Source of the DNA: Rhizobium sp. SL86
GTDB taxonomy: Bacteria > Pseudomonadota > Alphaproteobacteria > Rhizobiales > Rhizobiaceae
Assembly (NCBI RefSeq): GCF_026672545.1
Contig: NZ_JAPPRJ010000009.1
Span: forward strand, 682,001 to 746,000
Direction of reading: 5' to 3'
DNA: 64,000 nt
The notes beneath the pieces were generated by a model. That model was given only the letters and a program-made list of their open reading frames with translations, was not told the DNA's origin and did not search any database. A program made the translations under genes and the position numbers. Shown here in pieces: positions 37,415 to 46,175 of this stretch. Each line of letters begins with the position of its first letter. Within the stretch, counting starts at the first letter, position 1.

Positions 37415-38594
37415 TCACGAGCGGCTGCGGTCTGCGATGTCCGCGCATCAACTCGACGTCATTGTCGCCACGGCACCTGAGAACGTGCTTTACACCAGCG
37501 GGTTCTGGTCGCTGCCACAATGGATACGGCGTGGCCCACAGGCCTTTGTCGTCTGGACATCAGGTGAAGGCGATGGGCAGCCTGTCGTCATCGCCGGCAC
37601 ATCGACACTGGACCTGGTGGCGGATCAACAGGTGGCAGCGCGAATACGCCGGTTTGGTACCTTCCCCATCGATCACGCGCCGTCGATTGATCTCGACCCG
37701 GTTAGCGCCCGTCAGGCGGCGCTTCATGCCCTTGGCGACGACGGTGATGCGATCAAGGCCCTTGTCCTGGAAATCCGGCAGGCCGGACTTGTGAAAGCCC
37801 GGATCGGTATCGACGAAATGGGGCTTCTCCCCGGCGACACCGAACGACTGCGCAGCGAACTGCCCGGTGTGACATGGGTCATGGCGACATCGATCTTTCG
37901 CAACATCCGTGCCGTCAAGACGCCGCTGGAGATCGACCGGCTTAGAACGGTCGCGGCCATCACGGAGCGGTCTGTCGCGGCGGCACTCGCTATAGCGACG
38001 GAGGGCGTGACCGAAATCGAGCTTGCCAGGGCATTTCACGGCCAAACGGTACGCGAGGATGCTGTCCCCGTTCTCGGGTGTATCGGCTTTGGCGAACGCA
38101 GCGCCCTGATGAACGTCCAGCCTTCCGAGCGACGGCTGCGCCAGGGCGACATCATTCGCTTCGACGTGGGCGGTCACTATGGCAATTACCGCGCCGATAT
38201 TGCCCGCATCGCCAGCCTGGGTTCACCCTCCAAGGAGATCCAGATGAAATATGATGCCCTGAACAAGGGCGTTCAACGCGGCATCGAGTTGATCCGGCCG
38301 GGCCTCGCTGCCCGCGACGTCTTCCAGGCTGTTGTCGAGACCGTCCGGAGCGAAGGGATCGCTCAGTATCAGCGAAGCCATGTCGGACACGGCATTGGCC
38401 TTGACGGCTACGACGCGCCGCTGCTTTCGGCGACAAGCAGTGACGTGCTGGAGGAAGGCATGGTCGTCTGCATCGAGACGCCCTATTACGAGCTTGGTCG
38501 GATCGGCCTGCAGGTCGAGGACATGATCGTCGTCCGGGCCGATGGCGCGGAAATGCTGTCGAACAACGGCAACAGCATGACGGTGCTGGGCTAA
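37404..38594 (+). CDS. M24-family metallohydrolase (Xaa-Pro dipeptidase/creatinase/ectoine-hydrolase-like)
   Basis: A 396-residue pita-bread enzyme. All five metal ligands of M24 peptidases are present: Asp254 ('IRFDVGG'), Asp265 ('RADIAR'), His329 ('VGHGIG'), Glu358 ('CIETPYY') and Glu372 ('QVEDMIV'). The N-terminal domain is of the creatinase/prolidase type. The family splits dipeptides or C-N bonds in creatine or ectoine-like compounds; the substrate cannot be read from the sequence. The start is ATG 37404, eleven bases before the IclR stop; the stop overlaps the next ATG (TAATG). The context with a carboxylate transporter and a PLP lyase suggests it opens an imported amide or amino-acid derivative. 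Confidence 0.88.
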   Translation: MLLNHERLRSAMSAHQLDVIVATAPENVLYTSGFWSLPQWIRRGPQAFVVWTSGEGDGQPVVIAGTSTLDLVADQQVAARIRRFGTFPIDHAPSIDLDPVSARQAALHALGDDGDAIKALVLEIRQAGLVKARIGIDEMGLLPGDTERLRSELPGVTWVMATSIFRNIRAVKTPLEIDRLRTVAAITERSVAAALAIATEGVTEIELARAFHGQTVREDAVPVLGCIGFGERSALMNVQPSERRLRQGDIIRFDVGGHYGNYRADIARIASLGSPSKEIQMKYDALNKGVQRGIELIRPGLAARDVFQAVVETVRSEGIAQYQRSHVGHGIGLDGYDAPLLSATSSDVLEEGMVVCIETPYYELGRIGLQVEDMIVVRADGAEMLSNNGNSMTVLG

Positions 38595-39841
38595 TGGCCC
38601 GCGCCGCGGCCTATGCCTGTTACCGATGTGGGCAGGAATTCCCGCTTGATCTGGTGATCGACTCCAGGGGATGCCCTACCTGCTTTGCCGAGGCGCCGTC
38701 GAACCTCCACATGGTCTATCGACATGCGGGTGGCGGTCCGCCGGTCAGTTCGAACAGGTCCCTGCCCTCGCTTTGGCGCTATGCTGACAGGCTGCCATTT
38801 GACAGGCGGGACGCGATTTCGCTTGGCGAAGGGCTCACGCCGCTGCTGCCGGGGACAAAGCTCGGCGCGGCAATCGGTGTCCCCGGTCTTCTCGTGAAGA
38901 ACGAGGGTTGCAATCCAACCTGGTCGCACAAGGATCGCTTTTCGACCGTCGCGATCACGGCAGCTGTCCAATCGGGAGCAAAACTGATGGCCACCAGCTC
39001 GACGGGCAATGCGGGGGCATCGCTTGCCGCCTATGCCGCGCGAGCCGGACTGTCTTGTATCGTCGCAACGCTTGCCGGATCGGCTGGCCCGATGCTGACG
39101 CAGATCCGGAAATATGGAGCACAGGTCGTGCCCTTCAAGGACAAGTCGGACCGCTGGGCTTTTCTCGCGGAAGGCGTCGAGCGGTTCGGATGGTTTGCGA
39201 CTTCACCCTATCGCCACCCTGTCGTCGGCAGCCACCCGATCGGCATCGAGGGTTACAAGACGATTGCGTTCGAAATCGTCGAACAGATGGGCGGCAAGCC
39301 CCCTGACTGGTGTGCCTTGCCGGTGTGTTACGGCGACGCCTTGGCTGGCACCTGGCTTGGTTTTCACGAAATGCTTCAGCGTGGTGCGATCGACCGGATG
39401 CCAAAACTGCTGGCGGCCGAAGTGCACGGGTCGCTGGAGCGGGCCATCGCGCAGCAGACGGATCGTATCCCGGATATGCCAGCAGCCTTCGACGCGCTGG
39501 CCGTTTCGATCGGCGCGACCCGCAGCACCTTCCAGGCGCTGAAGGCGCTGCGCCAAACCAAAGGCGCTGCCCTGGCCATCTCCAATGCGGGGCTGGTGGC
39601 CCTGCAAGAGAAAGTCGCAGCCACCGAAGGCCTGTTTCTCGAACTGTCCTCAACGATCCCGATTGCAGCGATCAGAGAGGCCAGACAGCGAGACGTCATC
39701 ACCCGGGATGAAACGGTCGTGGCGGTGGTGACGGCATCCGGCCTGAAAGACATTGACAGATCCGCATCGCCGGACACGGCAACGCCCTTTGGTGATGTCG
39801 AAAGCGCCCTCGCGGTCTTCGCGAATGGAGGACTGCACTGA
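38594..39841 (+). CDS. Threonine-synthase-like PLP enzyme with N-terminal zinc ribbon
   Basis: A 415-residue fold-type II PLP enzyme. A four-cysteine zinc ribbon (C9, C12, C27, C30) precedes the catalytic domain, as in archaeal-type threonine synthases. The PLP lysine is Lys113 in 'WSHKDRF' and the phosphate loop is 'SSTGNAGAS'. True threonine synthases act on O-phosphohomoserine, but relatives are threonine or serine dehydratases and diaminopropionate ammonia-lyases. Its place in an IclR-M24-Tct operon argues for a catabolic lyase rather than threonine synthesis. The ATG overlaps the M24 stop by one base. Confidence 0.85.
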   Translation: MARAAAYACYRCGQEFPLDLVIDSRGCPTCFAEAPSNLHMVYRHAGGGPPVSSNRSLPSLWRYADRLPFDRRDAISLGEGLTPLLPGTKLGAAIGVPGLLVKNEGCNPTWSHKDRFSTVAITAAVQSGAKLMATSSTGNAGASLAAYAARAGLSCIVATLAGSAGPMLTQIRKYGAQVVPFKDKSDRWAFLAEGVERFGWFATSPYRHPVVGSHPIGIEGYKTIAFEIVEQMGGKPPDWCALPVCYGDALAGTWLGFHEMLQRGAIDRMPKLLAAEVHGSLERAIAQQTDRIPDMPAAFDALAVSIGATRSTFQALKALRQTKGAALAISNAGLVALQEKVAATEGLFLELSSTIPIAAIREARQRDVITRDETVVAVVTASGLKDIDRSASPDTATPFGDVESALAVFANGGLH

Positions 39842-39896
39842 CATCGGCCAACGATGGGCCGGCCACGCATATGTTTCAAGAATAAGGGGAACACCT

Positions 39897-40865
39897 ATGC
39901 CTATGGAAAGAAGAAAATTTATAGCAGCCACCGCATTTCTGACGACAATTGCGCCGCGAATGTCCTGGTCGCAGCAAAACGGCTATCCACCGGAAAATCC
40001 AACTCTGATCGTCGGCTTTGCTGCCGGAGGCGCCGGCGATATCGCCACCCGCGTCGTTGCCAATTATCTCAAAGAGGCACGCGGCGTCGTGGCCACGCCA
40101 GACTTTCGTCCAGGTGCTGGCGGCACGATCGCGACGGATCAGGTGCGCCGCGCACCCGCTGATGGATCGGTCCTGTCACTCTATTCGGTCAGCCCCTTGC
40201 TTGTTGCGCCGCACCTTCAGAAGGTCCCTTACAATTCCACCCGCGATTTCACCTTTATCGCAAGCTATGCCGGGATCTCGGTGCCCTGCTTCGTGCGCAG
40301 CGACAGCCCCTTCCAAACCTGGGACGAGCTGCTCGACTATGCCCGCAAGGAACCGTCAAAGCTGCGATGGGCAACCGCTGCACCCCGGGGCCTAGCCCAT
40401 ATCGCAACCGATGCGGCATTCCGCACGGAGAAAGCAGTGGCGACCTTTGTGCCGTTTCGCGGAGGTGCCGATGCAGTGACGGCCCTGTTGGGCGGCCATA
40501 TCGATATGGTCGTATCCTCCGACTTCGGACCGCATCTGGCCGCAGGCTCCGTGCGCCTGCTGGCGGAGACCAGCCCCAATCCGAATGCGGGACATGCCGG
40601 CATAGTCAGCTTTGCCGAGCGGGGTTATCCGATTGCCATTCCGGCCTCCTATGGCCTGTTTGGACCAGCGGGTTTGCCCAAGGACGTCATTGCCTGGTGG
40701 GAAGACGCGATCGGCGAGATGATCGCCACTCCGATGTATGCCGACTTCATCCGGGTCATCAACGGCTATCCGCTGTTCCTGAAGAGTGCTGAATTTACAC
40801 AGATGGCCGGGCAAGCCTATACCCGGATCGGGCAACAGATCGACGAGATGGGGATCCGTCTATGA
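39897..40865 (+). CDS. tctC: TctC/Bug-family periplasmic solute-binding protein
   Basis: 322 residues starting 'MPMERRKFIAATAFLTTIAP', a signal peptide with a twin-arginine-like 'ERRKFI'. The mature part has the Bug signature ('LIVGFAAGGAGDIATRVVAN', 'DFRPGAGGTIATDQVRR'). It captures a carboxylate in the periplasm for the TctAB membrane pair. AAGGGGA precedes the ATG. It follows the threonine-synthase-like gene after 55 bp and its stop overlaps tctB. Bug proteins bind diverse carboxylates, so the ligand is open. Confidence 0.93.
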   Translation: MPMERRKFIAATAFLTTIAPRMSWSQQNGYPPENPTLIVGFAAGGAGDIATRVVANYLKEARGVVATPDFRPGAGGTIATDQVRRAPADGSVLSLYSVSPLLVAPHLQKVPYNSTRDFTFIASYAGISVPCFVRSDSPFQTWDELLDYARKEPSKLRWATAAPRGLAHIATDAAFRTEKAVATFVPFRGGADAVTALLGGHIDMVVSSDFGPHLAAGSVRLLAETSPNPNAGHAGIVSFAERGYPIAIPASYGLFGPAGLPKDVIAWWEDAIGEMIATPMYADFIRVINGYPLFLKSAEFTQMAGQAYTRIGQQIDEMGIRL

Positions 40866-41287
40866 GCATCGCCCGCCTTGTCCCATACACACTGACGGTC
40901 CTTGGCCTTGGCGCGGCGGTGAACGCCGCCAATCTCCAGCTTTGGGCTTATGGAGAACCCGGCGCGGGCATGTTCCCCTTCCTGGCATCAATTCTCCTGA
41001 TTTGCACAAGCCTCGGATGCAGCTTGGAGAAGACGGCGGCAACGGAGCCCGTCGAGCTTTCCCGTCTTTTGACCTATTGCACAGCGCTGGGGCTCTTCTG
41101 CCTGATGCTGCAGTTGATCGGATTTGCGCTTTCTGCATTTCTCTTTCTTGTCGCCGTCTTCAGGTTCATCGAACGAATGGGCTGGACCTGGTCGCTGCTT
41201 CTGGCCTTCGGCTTCGCCTTTTCGACCTGGGGCCTGTTCGAAGGGCTCCTGTCCGTCCCGCTGCCGCGCGGCGAATGGAGGCTGTGA
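40862..41287 (+). CDS. tctB: TctB small membrane subunit of the tripartite tricarboxylate transporter
   Basis: 141 residues with four hydrophobic segments and the charged C-terminal 'PLPRGEW' common in TctB proteins. Its ATG overlaps the tctC stop (ATGA) and its own stop overlaps the tctA start, a tightly coupled cassette. It is the small integral-membrane subunit that pairs with TctA. Confidence 0.9.
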   Translation: MSIARLVPYTLTVLGLGAAVNAANLQLWAYGEPGAGMFPFLASILLICTSLGCSLEKTAATEPVELSRLLTYCTALGLFCLMLQLIGFALSAFLFLVAVFRFIERMGWTWSLLLAFGFAFSTWGLFEGLLSVPLPRGEWRL

Positions 41288-42795
41288 TGCTCGATTCCTT
41301 TTCGCAACTGGTCATGGGTCTCGGTATCGCGCTCGAGCCTACCCATCTCGCCATCGCGCTCCTCGGCGCAATCCTGGGAACAGCCGTTGGCGTTCTCCCA
41401 GGCCTTGGGCCCTCTGCCACGGTCAGCCTCCTGCTGCCGGTCACGATGATGCTCGACCAGACCGGCGCCATCATCCTGCTCGCCGGCATTTATTACGGCT
41501 CGCTCTATGGTGGGTCCATCACCTCTGTCCTGATGCGCGTGCCGGGCGAAGCCGCCAGCCTTGTGAGTTGCTTCGATGGGTATCCGATGGCGCAACAGGG
41601 CCGCGCGGGCGCCGCCCTTGGCATCAGCGCCTTTGGCAGTTTCATCGCCGGCATCAGTGCGACCCTTGCCATCACGATCGTTGGTCCGGCCTTCACCTCG
41701 GTTGCTCTCGCCTTCGGCCCCATCGAAAAGACATCCATCGTGGCGCTCGGCTTAGTGCTGGCCGCCAGCATCGGCGAAGGACCGCGCATCAGGGCCTGGA
41801 CGATGGTCTCGCTCGGTCTTCTTCTGTCGACGGTGGGCGTCGACCTGATCTCCGGCGAGGAGCGCTTCGCCTTCGGGGTCAGCTATCTGCGCGACGGATT
41901 CAATATCGCCGTCCTTGCCATGGGTCTGTTCGGCGTCAGCGAAATGCTGATGCTGATCGAGCGGAAAGCATCGCCCGACACAGCCCCGATGCCGTCCTAC
42001 CGTTTGCGGGACCTGCTTCCGACAGCGAACGACTGGAAGGTCTCAACCGGGCCGATCGCACGCGGGACGGTGCTCGGCTTCTTTCTCGGGCTGATGCCCG
42101 GCGGTGGCGCACTCGTTGCCGGTTTCGCCAGCTACATGCTGGAGAAAAAGATCTCCCGGTCGCCGGAACGTTTCGGCAAGGGCGCGATCGAAGGCGTCGC
42201 GGGACCGGAAAGCGCCAACAACGCCGCCGCCCAGGCAAGCTTCATTCCCATGCTTTGCCTTGGCATTCCGGCCAATGCGGTTATCGGCATCATCATGGGC
42301 GCGCTGCTGATGCAGAATGTCGTGCCGGGTCCGCAAATCATGACGGAACATCCCGAGCTTTTCTGGGGCATCGTGGCCAGCATGCTGGTCGGCAACGCCA
42401 TGCTGATTATCCTCAACGTGCCGCTGATCCGGGTCTTCGTGCTGCTTTTGAGGATACCGCAGGCGATGATGGCGCCGCTCATCGTGCTCTTCTGCGTCAT
42501 CGGCGCATTCAGCATGAACAACAGTCTGTTCGATGTCGGGGTGGTGATCGGGTGTGGCTTTATCGCCTATGGGCTGCGCAAGGCCGGGTTCGATCTGGCT
42601 CCGCTGCTGCTCGCCTTTCTGCTCGGATCGCTATTCGAAGAAAACCTCCGCCAGGGGCTGATCCTTGGCCTCGGCAATCCGCTGGTTTTCCTCGACAGTC
42701 CGATCAGCCTGACGGTGATCCTCTTCACGATCGCGGTCTTGATGGCCCCGCTGGCAAAGGGACTGAAAACCCGGATGGCGCGCAAGTCATGCTGA
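41287..42795 (+). CDS. tctA: TctA large membrane subunit of the tripartite tricarboxylate transporter
   Basis: A 502-residue multi-span permease. It has the two glycine-rich family motifs, 'GVLPGLGPSATVSLLLP' near the N-terminus and 'GLMPGGGALVAGFASYMLEK' in the middle, plus 'GIPANAVIGIIMGALL'. The length is normal. The start is ATG 41287, overlapping the tctB stop by one base. It drives secondary uptake of a carboxylate delivered by TctC, and is the last gene of the IclR operon; a strong hairpin follows. Confidence 0.95.
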   Translation: MLDSFSQLVMGLGIALEPTHLAIALLGAILGTAVGVLPGLGPSATVSLLLPVTMMLDQTGAIILLAGIYYGSLYGGSITSVLMRVPGEAASLVSCFDGYPMAQQGRAGAALGISAFGSFIAGISATLAITIVGPAFTSVALAFGPIEKTSIVALGLVLAASIGEGPRIRAWTMVSLGLLLSTVGVDLISGEERFAFGVSYLRDGFNIAVLAMGLFGVSEMLMLIERKASPDTAPMPSYRLRDLLPTANDWKVSTGPIARGTVLGFFLGLMPGGGALVAGFASYMLEKKISRSPERFGKGAIEGVAGPESANNAAAQASFIPMLCLGIPANAVIGIIMGALLMQNVVPGPQIMTEHPELFWGIVASMLVGNAMLIILNVPLIRVFVLLLRIPQAMMAPLIVLFCVIGAFSMNNSLFDVGVVIGCGFIAYGLRKAGFDLAPLLLAFLLGSLFEENLRQGLILGLGNPLVFLDSPISLTVILFTIAVLMAPLAKGLKTRMARKSC

Positions 42796-42800
42796 CACAG

Positions 42801-42830
42801 AATGGCGCGATGTCAGGTCATCGCGCCATT
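42801..42830 (+). terminator. Hairpin after tctA
   Basis: AATGGCGCGATG and CATCGCGCCATT form a perfect 12-bp stem with a TCAGGT loop, starting six bases after the tctA stop. No T-run follows, so it may protect the 3' end or act with Rho, but its position fits the end of the operon. Confidence 0.65.
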
Positions 42831-42948
42831 GTCCGAGACACGGCTTTCATTCTCAGCCCAGCGACCCGCACGCCTGGCCTGATCTCAGAGCGTCGAATCC
42901 GAAGTCCTGCGCGTGCCAGCCGCTCGCTGCTGCAGCCCCCATGACATC

Positions 42949-42977
42949 TTGTCAAACCGAACCAACAATCCTATTGT
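42949..42977 (+). promoter_or_regulatory. Promoter of the Phd-PIN operon with overlapping dyad
   Basis: TTGTCA at 42949-42954 and TATTGT at 42972-42977 are separated by 17 bp. An ACAAT-CCT-ATTGT dyad at 42965-42977 overlaps the -10, the usual place for autorepression by an antitoxin. Confidence 0.6.
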
Positions 42978-43007
42978 AGGCTGTATCACTACTTTCTGGG
43001 GTTCATC

Positions 43008-43247
43008 ATGGACGAAGCCGTTTCGGCCGCAGATGCCAATCGTCGTTTCTCCCTTATCCTGCGTGGTGTGCGGGAGGGAAACAGCTATGTGGTCACCAGC
43101 CACGGCAAGCCTGTCGCCCGTATCCTGCCGGCTGATGCACAGGAGGAAACGACATCCGGCGCGCGCTCCGCCCTGCTTTCTCGCCTTGCCAAACAACCGG
43201 TTGTCGATGCCGGACGCTGGTCGCGCGATGAGCTTTACGAGGACTGA
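43008..43247 (+). CDS. Phd/YefM-family antitoxin
   Basis: 79 residues with the Phd/YefM fold ('SAADANRRFSLILRGVREG', 'SYVVTSHGKPVARILPA'). The N-terminal domain binds the operator, and the C-terminal tail ('VVDAGRWSRDELYED') would wrap the toxin. The gene lies two bases upstream of the PIN toxin gene, so they form a type II toxin-antitoxin module. A dyad over the promoter suggests autoregulation. Confidence 0.9.
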   Translation: MDEAVSAADANRRFSLILRGVREGNSYVVTSHGKPVARILPADAQEETTSGARSALLSRLAKQPVVDAGRWSRDELYED

Positions 43248-43249
43248 GC

Positions 43250-43705
43250 GTGAAGGTCGCTTTCGACACCAATGTTCTCGCCTATGCGGAGGGCGTGAAC
43301 AACAGCGACAAGCGGGATATCGCGCTTGATCTGCTGCAACGGATTTCCCAGACGTCGGTCGTGATCCCGGTTCAGGCACTCGGTGAACTCTTCAACGTCC
43401 TGGTGCGCAAGGCGGGCAAAAGCCACAGCGATGCGCGTGATGCGGTGCTTGGCTGGCGCGATACGTTTCCGATTGCGGCCACCACGGCCGAGACGATGGT
43501 GACGGCCATGGATCTCGTCAGCGATCACCAGTTCAGCATCTGGGATGCCGTCATCCTCACCGTCGCCGCGCAGGCCGGTTGCCGTATCCTGTTGTCGGAA
43601 GACATGCATGAGGGGTTCACCTGGGGCGGCGTGACAGTCGTCAATCCATTCGCGGACACGCGGCACGAACTTCTCGCCATTCTCCTGGGCGAACGATCTG
43701 GATAG
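43250..43705 (+). CDS. PIN-domain ribonuclease toxin (VapC-like)
   Basis: 151 residues of a PIN-domain RNase. The acidic metal ligands are visible: 'AFDTNVLAYAEG' (Asp), 'ALGELFNVLV' (Glu), 'SIWDAVILTVA' (Asp) and the C-terminal 'LLSEDMHEGF' (Asp). Such toxins cut tRNA or rRNA when freed from the antitoxin. The start is GTG 43250, two bases after the antitoxin stop, with no own ribosome site, consistent with coupled translation. Confidence 0.9.
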   Translation: MKVAFDTNVLAYAEGVNNSDKRDIALDLLQRISQTSVVIPVQALGELFNVLVRKAGKSHSDARDAVLGWRDTFPIAATTAETMVTAMDLVSDHQFSIWDAVILTVAAQAGCRILLSEDMHEGFTWGGVTVVNPFADTRHELLAILLGERSG

Positions 43706-44015
43706 GGCGGGTCGGAAGCATCCGGATACGTTCCATACCAAGGCCCTGCAGATGGCCGTTCTACCGGAGAAAAATGTAGAGCATCGGAGCTTTCAGCATA
43801 GCGGCGGGCCTGTCTGAAGGGCCGCGAAAGCGGGAATTCTCGACACGCTTTTTGACGGAAGCAGGGACGCCGCAGGAGGTTTAGCATCGCGCCGCGAAGC
43901 GGAAACCGGGATCGACGTCCCCCGGCAAAAACGTTCCGTATGGTGCGACTTTTCTGACTGGCCGAATGACGGCGTCACGCGCTGCCCTGCCGCGTGGCCC
44001 AACGCTCATCTTGGA
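43706..44015. other. Intergenic region between the toxin gene and the PLP gene
   Basis: No supported gene. The two neighbouring transcripts converge here (toxin on plus, PLP gene on minus). A GC-rich patch at 43800-44000 has short open frames on both strands, but none reads as a known protein. Confidence 0.4.
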
Positions 44016-45026
44016 TCAGCCGTTTTGCAGCCGGCGCCGCGACCATTCGATATGCGTCCACGCGTCTTCGCTCGCCGGCGCGATGTGCAAGAGCTTCGAC
44101 GGTGCGGTTCTCCTCACAGACGGCCATCCCTCAATGCTTTTTAGCCAGTCGTCAGAATAGACCGTGGACTGGTAGCGATACCCCTCGTCCGGCAGGATCA
44201 CCGCAACAGTGTCGTCCGGGTGCGCTCTGGCGAACCAGTCGGCCACGAGATGGGCAGCGCCGCTGGTGGGTCCGACGAACATGGCATGATGGCGATACAG
44301 GTCGCGGGTGGCGGCAAAAGCCTGAAACGCACCGACCCAATGCACCTCATCGATCAGTGCATGATCGAGGTTCTTCGGCATAATGCTGTTGCCGAGCCCA
44401 CGCAGCAGGCGGGGACCAGCCTGGTGCCCGAACAGAACGCTGTTGTGCGTATCCACCGCGATCGCACGCAACCCGGGAAACAACCGGCGCAGATAGGTCC
44501 CCGTGCCACACAGCGAGCCGCCCGATCCGACACAGCCAACCAGGCAGTCGATGCGACCGATCTTCTCGACAAGGATTTCCGCAAGCCGTGAATAGGCGGC
44601 AGGATTGTCGGGATTATCATATTGTTGCGGCCAGAACGCATCCGGACGGCTGTCGAGGACGCGGCGAAGTGCTGCAAGGCGGCCGCCCTGATTGCCAGTG
44701 CGCCCCTCGTCTTCCACCAGGATAACGGATGCACCCAATTGCTCCAGTCTCTCCTTAAACGACGCATCCATGAGGCTTGTGGCACTGACGATCGTCAGCG
44801 TGTAGCCGCGCTCGACCGACAGCATCGCCAGGGCCAGGGCAAAGGTGCCGGAGCTCGTCTCGACGATATGACTGCCGCGCTTCAGGAGCCCGCGCTCTTC
44901 GGCCCGATCCAGCATGAAACGGGCAGGCAGCAGCTTCATCAGCCGAAACTGCGCGGCATGGAGGTTTGGCAAGAGCGGCACGATCCGGGGCGTTTCGTAA
45001 TCCGCAAGATAGCTTTCGATGGTCAT
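44016..45026 (-). CDS. Atypical cysteine-synthase-like PLP enzyme (fold type II)
   Basis: About 336 residues. 'ETSSGTFALALA' stands for the substrate loop, 'GSGGSLCGTGTYLRRLFP' for the phosphate-binding loop and 'ILPDEGYRYQST' for the C-terminal PLP contact. Aligning 'KLLPARFMLDRAEERG' with 'KDRVALSMIEDAEKRG' of cysteine synthases puts the catalytic lysine at Lys31, but the usual 'AGSVKDR' context is changed to 'AQFRLMKLL', so the substrate is likely unusual. ATG 45026 overlaps the kinase stop as ATGA; ATG 45038 is an alternative. It is the second gene of a two-gene operon with a PduX-like kinase, which suggests that it acts on an O-phospho amino acid by beta-elimination or beta-replacement (inference). 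Confidence 0.8.
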   Translation of the reverse strand: MTIESYLADYETPRIVPLLPNLHAAQFRLMKLLPARFMLDRAEERGLLKRGSHIVETSSGTFALALAMLSVERGYTLTIVSATSLMDASFKERLEQLGASVILVEDEGRTGNQGGRLAALRRVLDSRPDAFWPQQYDNPDNPAAYSRLAEILVEKIGRIDCLVGCVGSGGSLCGTGTYLRRLFPGLRAIAVDTHNSVLFGHQAGPRLLRGLGNSIMPKNLDHALIDEVHWVGAFQAFAATRDLYRHHAMFVGPTSGAAHLVADWFARAHPDDTVAVILPDEGYRYQSTVYSDDWLKSIEGWPSVRRTAPSKLLHIAPASEDAWTHIEWSRRRLQNG

Positions 45027-46000
45027 TCCAGCACCCATGCTGGCGCACCGTCCGCATTCACCGCGAAGCGGATGATATCGGTGAACCCTTCCGTCTCAGC
45101 GGCACGCGCAATGCTCTCGGCCCGATCGGCTGCGCTGTCGTCGCGCGCATCGAGGAGGATGCCCATGCGGTTTCCGCTATGCGCGACCTGCACGCCAAGG
45201 CCGCCACCGGTCTGCGCCAGCCGGACGAGGTCGCCGAACCGCCGCTTCGGCAGATAGCCTTGGTTGATTCGGGCACTGGCTGTTGCGACGCGGCCGATCG
45301 ATTTCGGATCCTGCTGCGCAATCGCTTGGCGCACATGGCCCCGCAGAACCCTGAAGGTCTCGATCTCCGTGCTGGTGTAACGCGCGGGCGGCATGCCGAC
45401 CGTATCGACCGGTTTGTCCTCCGATGAGGAAAACCCGATGACGTAAAGCGGCGGATAATCGCCGGGGAGATAGTCGAGCACCCTCCCCTCGCGATGGGCA
45501 AACAGCACGGCCTGCCCGGCAAAGGCGATCGCATCTGTCGCGGTCTCTGCGGCGACGGCAAGGCGGCACAGAGTTGTGCGACTGATCTGCGCGCGGGCCG
45601 CCGCCGCAATGGCGTAAATACTCGCCACGACATCGGCCGTCGATGATCCGTAACCACAGCCCAGCGGTATCGAGCTTTCAATTGTCAGGCAGCCCTGGAC
45701 ATTTGGATGGCCCAGCGCATCAAGCGCGAGCCGGGCTGCGCGGGCCGCCTTGGCTCTGCCTTCGGGGCGGGTGCGAATGCCCGGTCCGTCATCAGGCCAG
45801 AAAGTGACATGCGATTGCTTGCCGGGAAGCGGGAGCGTCAGCAAACCTCGGTGAAGTCTGCCGTCATCGGCTGGAAAGACACCCTGGAGAATTTCGCCGT
45901 GATGGGCCATGGCCGTGCCGGAGCCAACCTGCAGGGACCGCGAAGTCGTTCCACCTGGCGTGATCGCCGCAGAAGAATGGTTCGCGTCTGACTGGGTCAT
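45023..46000 (-). CDS. PduX-like GHMP kinase (L-threonine kinase-like)
   Basis: 325 residues of the GHMP kinase superfamily. The N-terminal 'AHHGEILQGVF' corresponds to 'CGELIQG' of PduX-type L-threonine kinases, and 'IPLGCGYGSSTADVVASIYA' is the ATP-binding loop, with the SSTAD motif also found in PduX. PduX phosphorylates threonine for cobalamin side-chain synthesis. No cobalamin genes are nearby; instead a PLP enzyme gene overlaps its stop. The start is ATG 46000 with GGGAGATT upstream. Probable role: phosphorylation of the hydroxyl of threonine, serine or a related amino acid. Confidence 0.83.
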   Translation of the reverse strand: MTQSDANHSSAAITPGGTTSRSLQVGSGTAMAHHGEILQGVFPADDGRLHRGLLTLPLPGKQSHVTFWPDDGPGIRTRPEGRAKAARAARLALDALGHPNVQGCLTIESSIPLGCGYGSSTADVVASIYAIAAAARAQISRTTLCRLAVAAETATDAIAFAGQAVLFAHREGRVLDYLPGDYPPLYVIGFSSSEDKPVDTVGMPPARYTSTEIETFRVLRGHVRQAIAQQDPKSIGRVATASARINQGYLPKRRFGDLVRLAQTGGGLGVQVAHSGNRMGILLDARDDSAADRAESIARAAETEGFTDIIRFAVNADGAPAWVLE

Positions 46001-46175
46001 GCCGCAATCTCCCGTGATCTTTCGCTTTCTCCGACTTTCCTACAAGTCGGCGCTTGCGTCCCTCCTCACATATCAGGAGTTGTCAGACCCTTGCGCCGCA
46101 CTACGGCACGAGTGCCGACTGCCCTGGAAGATTTGATCGCTGGTCATTTCGCGGGGCCAGTGGGTGATCTTGCGA

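Noticed and set aside
38594..39841. Assignment of the zinc-ribbon PLP protein as the housekeeping threonine synthase ThrC
   Set aside because: The operon context is catabolic and transport-related, and rhizobial ThrC normally lacks this zinc ribbon; only a threonine-synthase-like label is justified.
41124..42944. 606-codon plus-strand frame overlapping tctB and tctA
   Set aside because: It is an Arg-rich shadow of tctA; the tctA frame has the family motifs and coupled starts.
43793..44002. 69-codon minus-strand frame between the toxin and PLP genes
   Set aside because: No ribosome site, no similarity, and it overlaps an equally open plus-strand frame.
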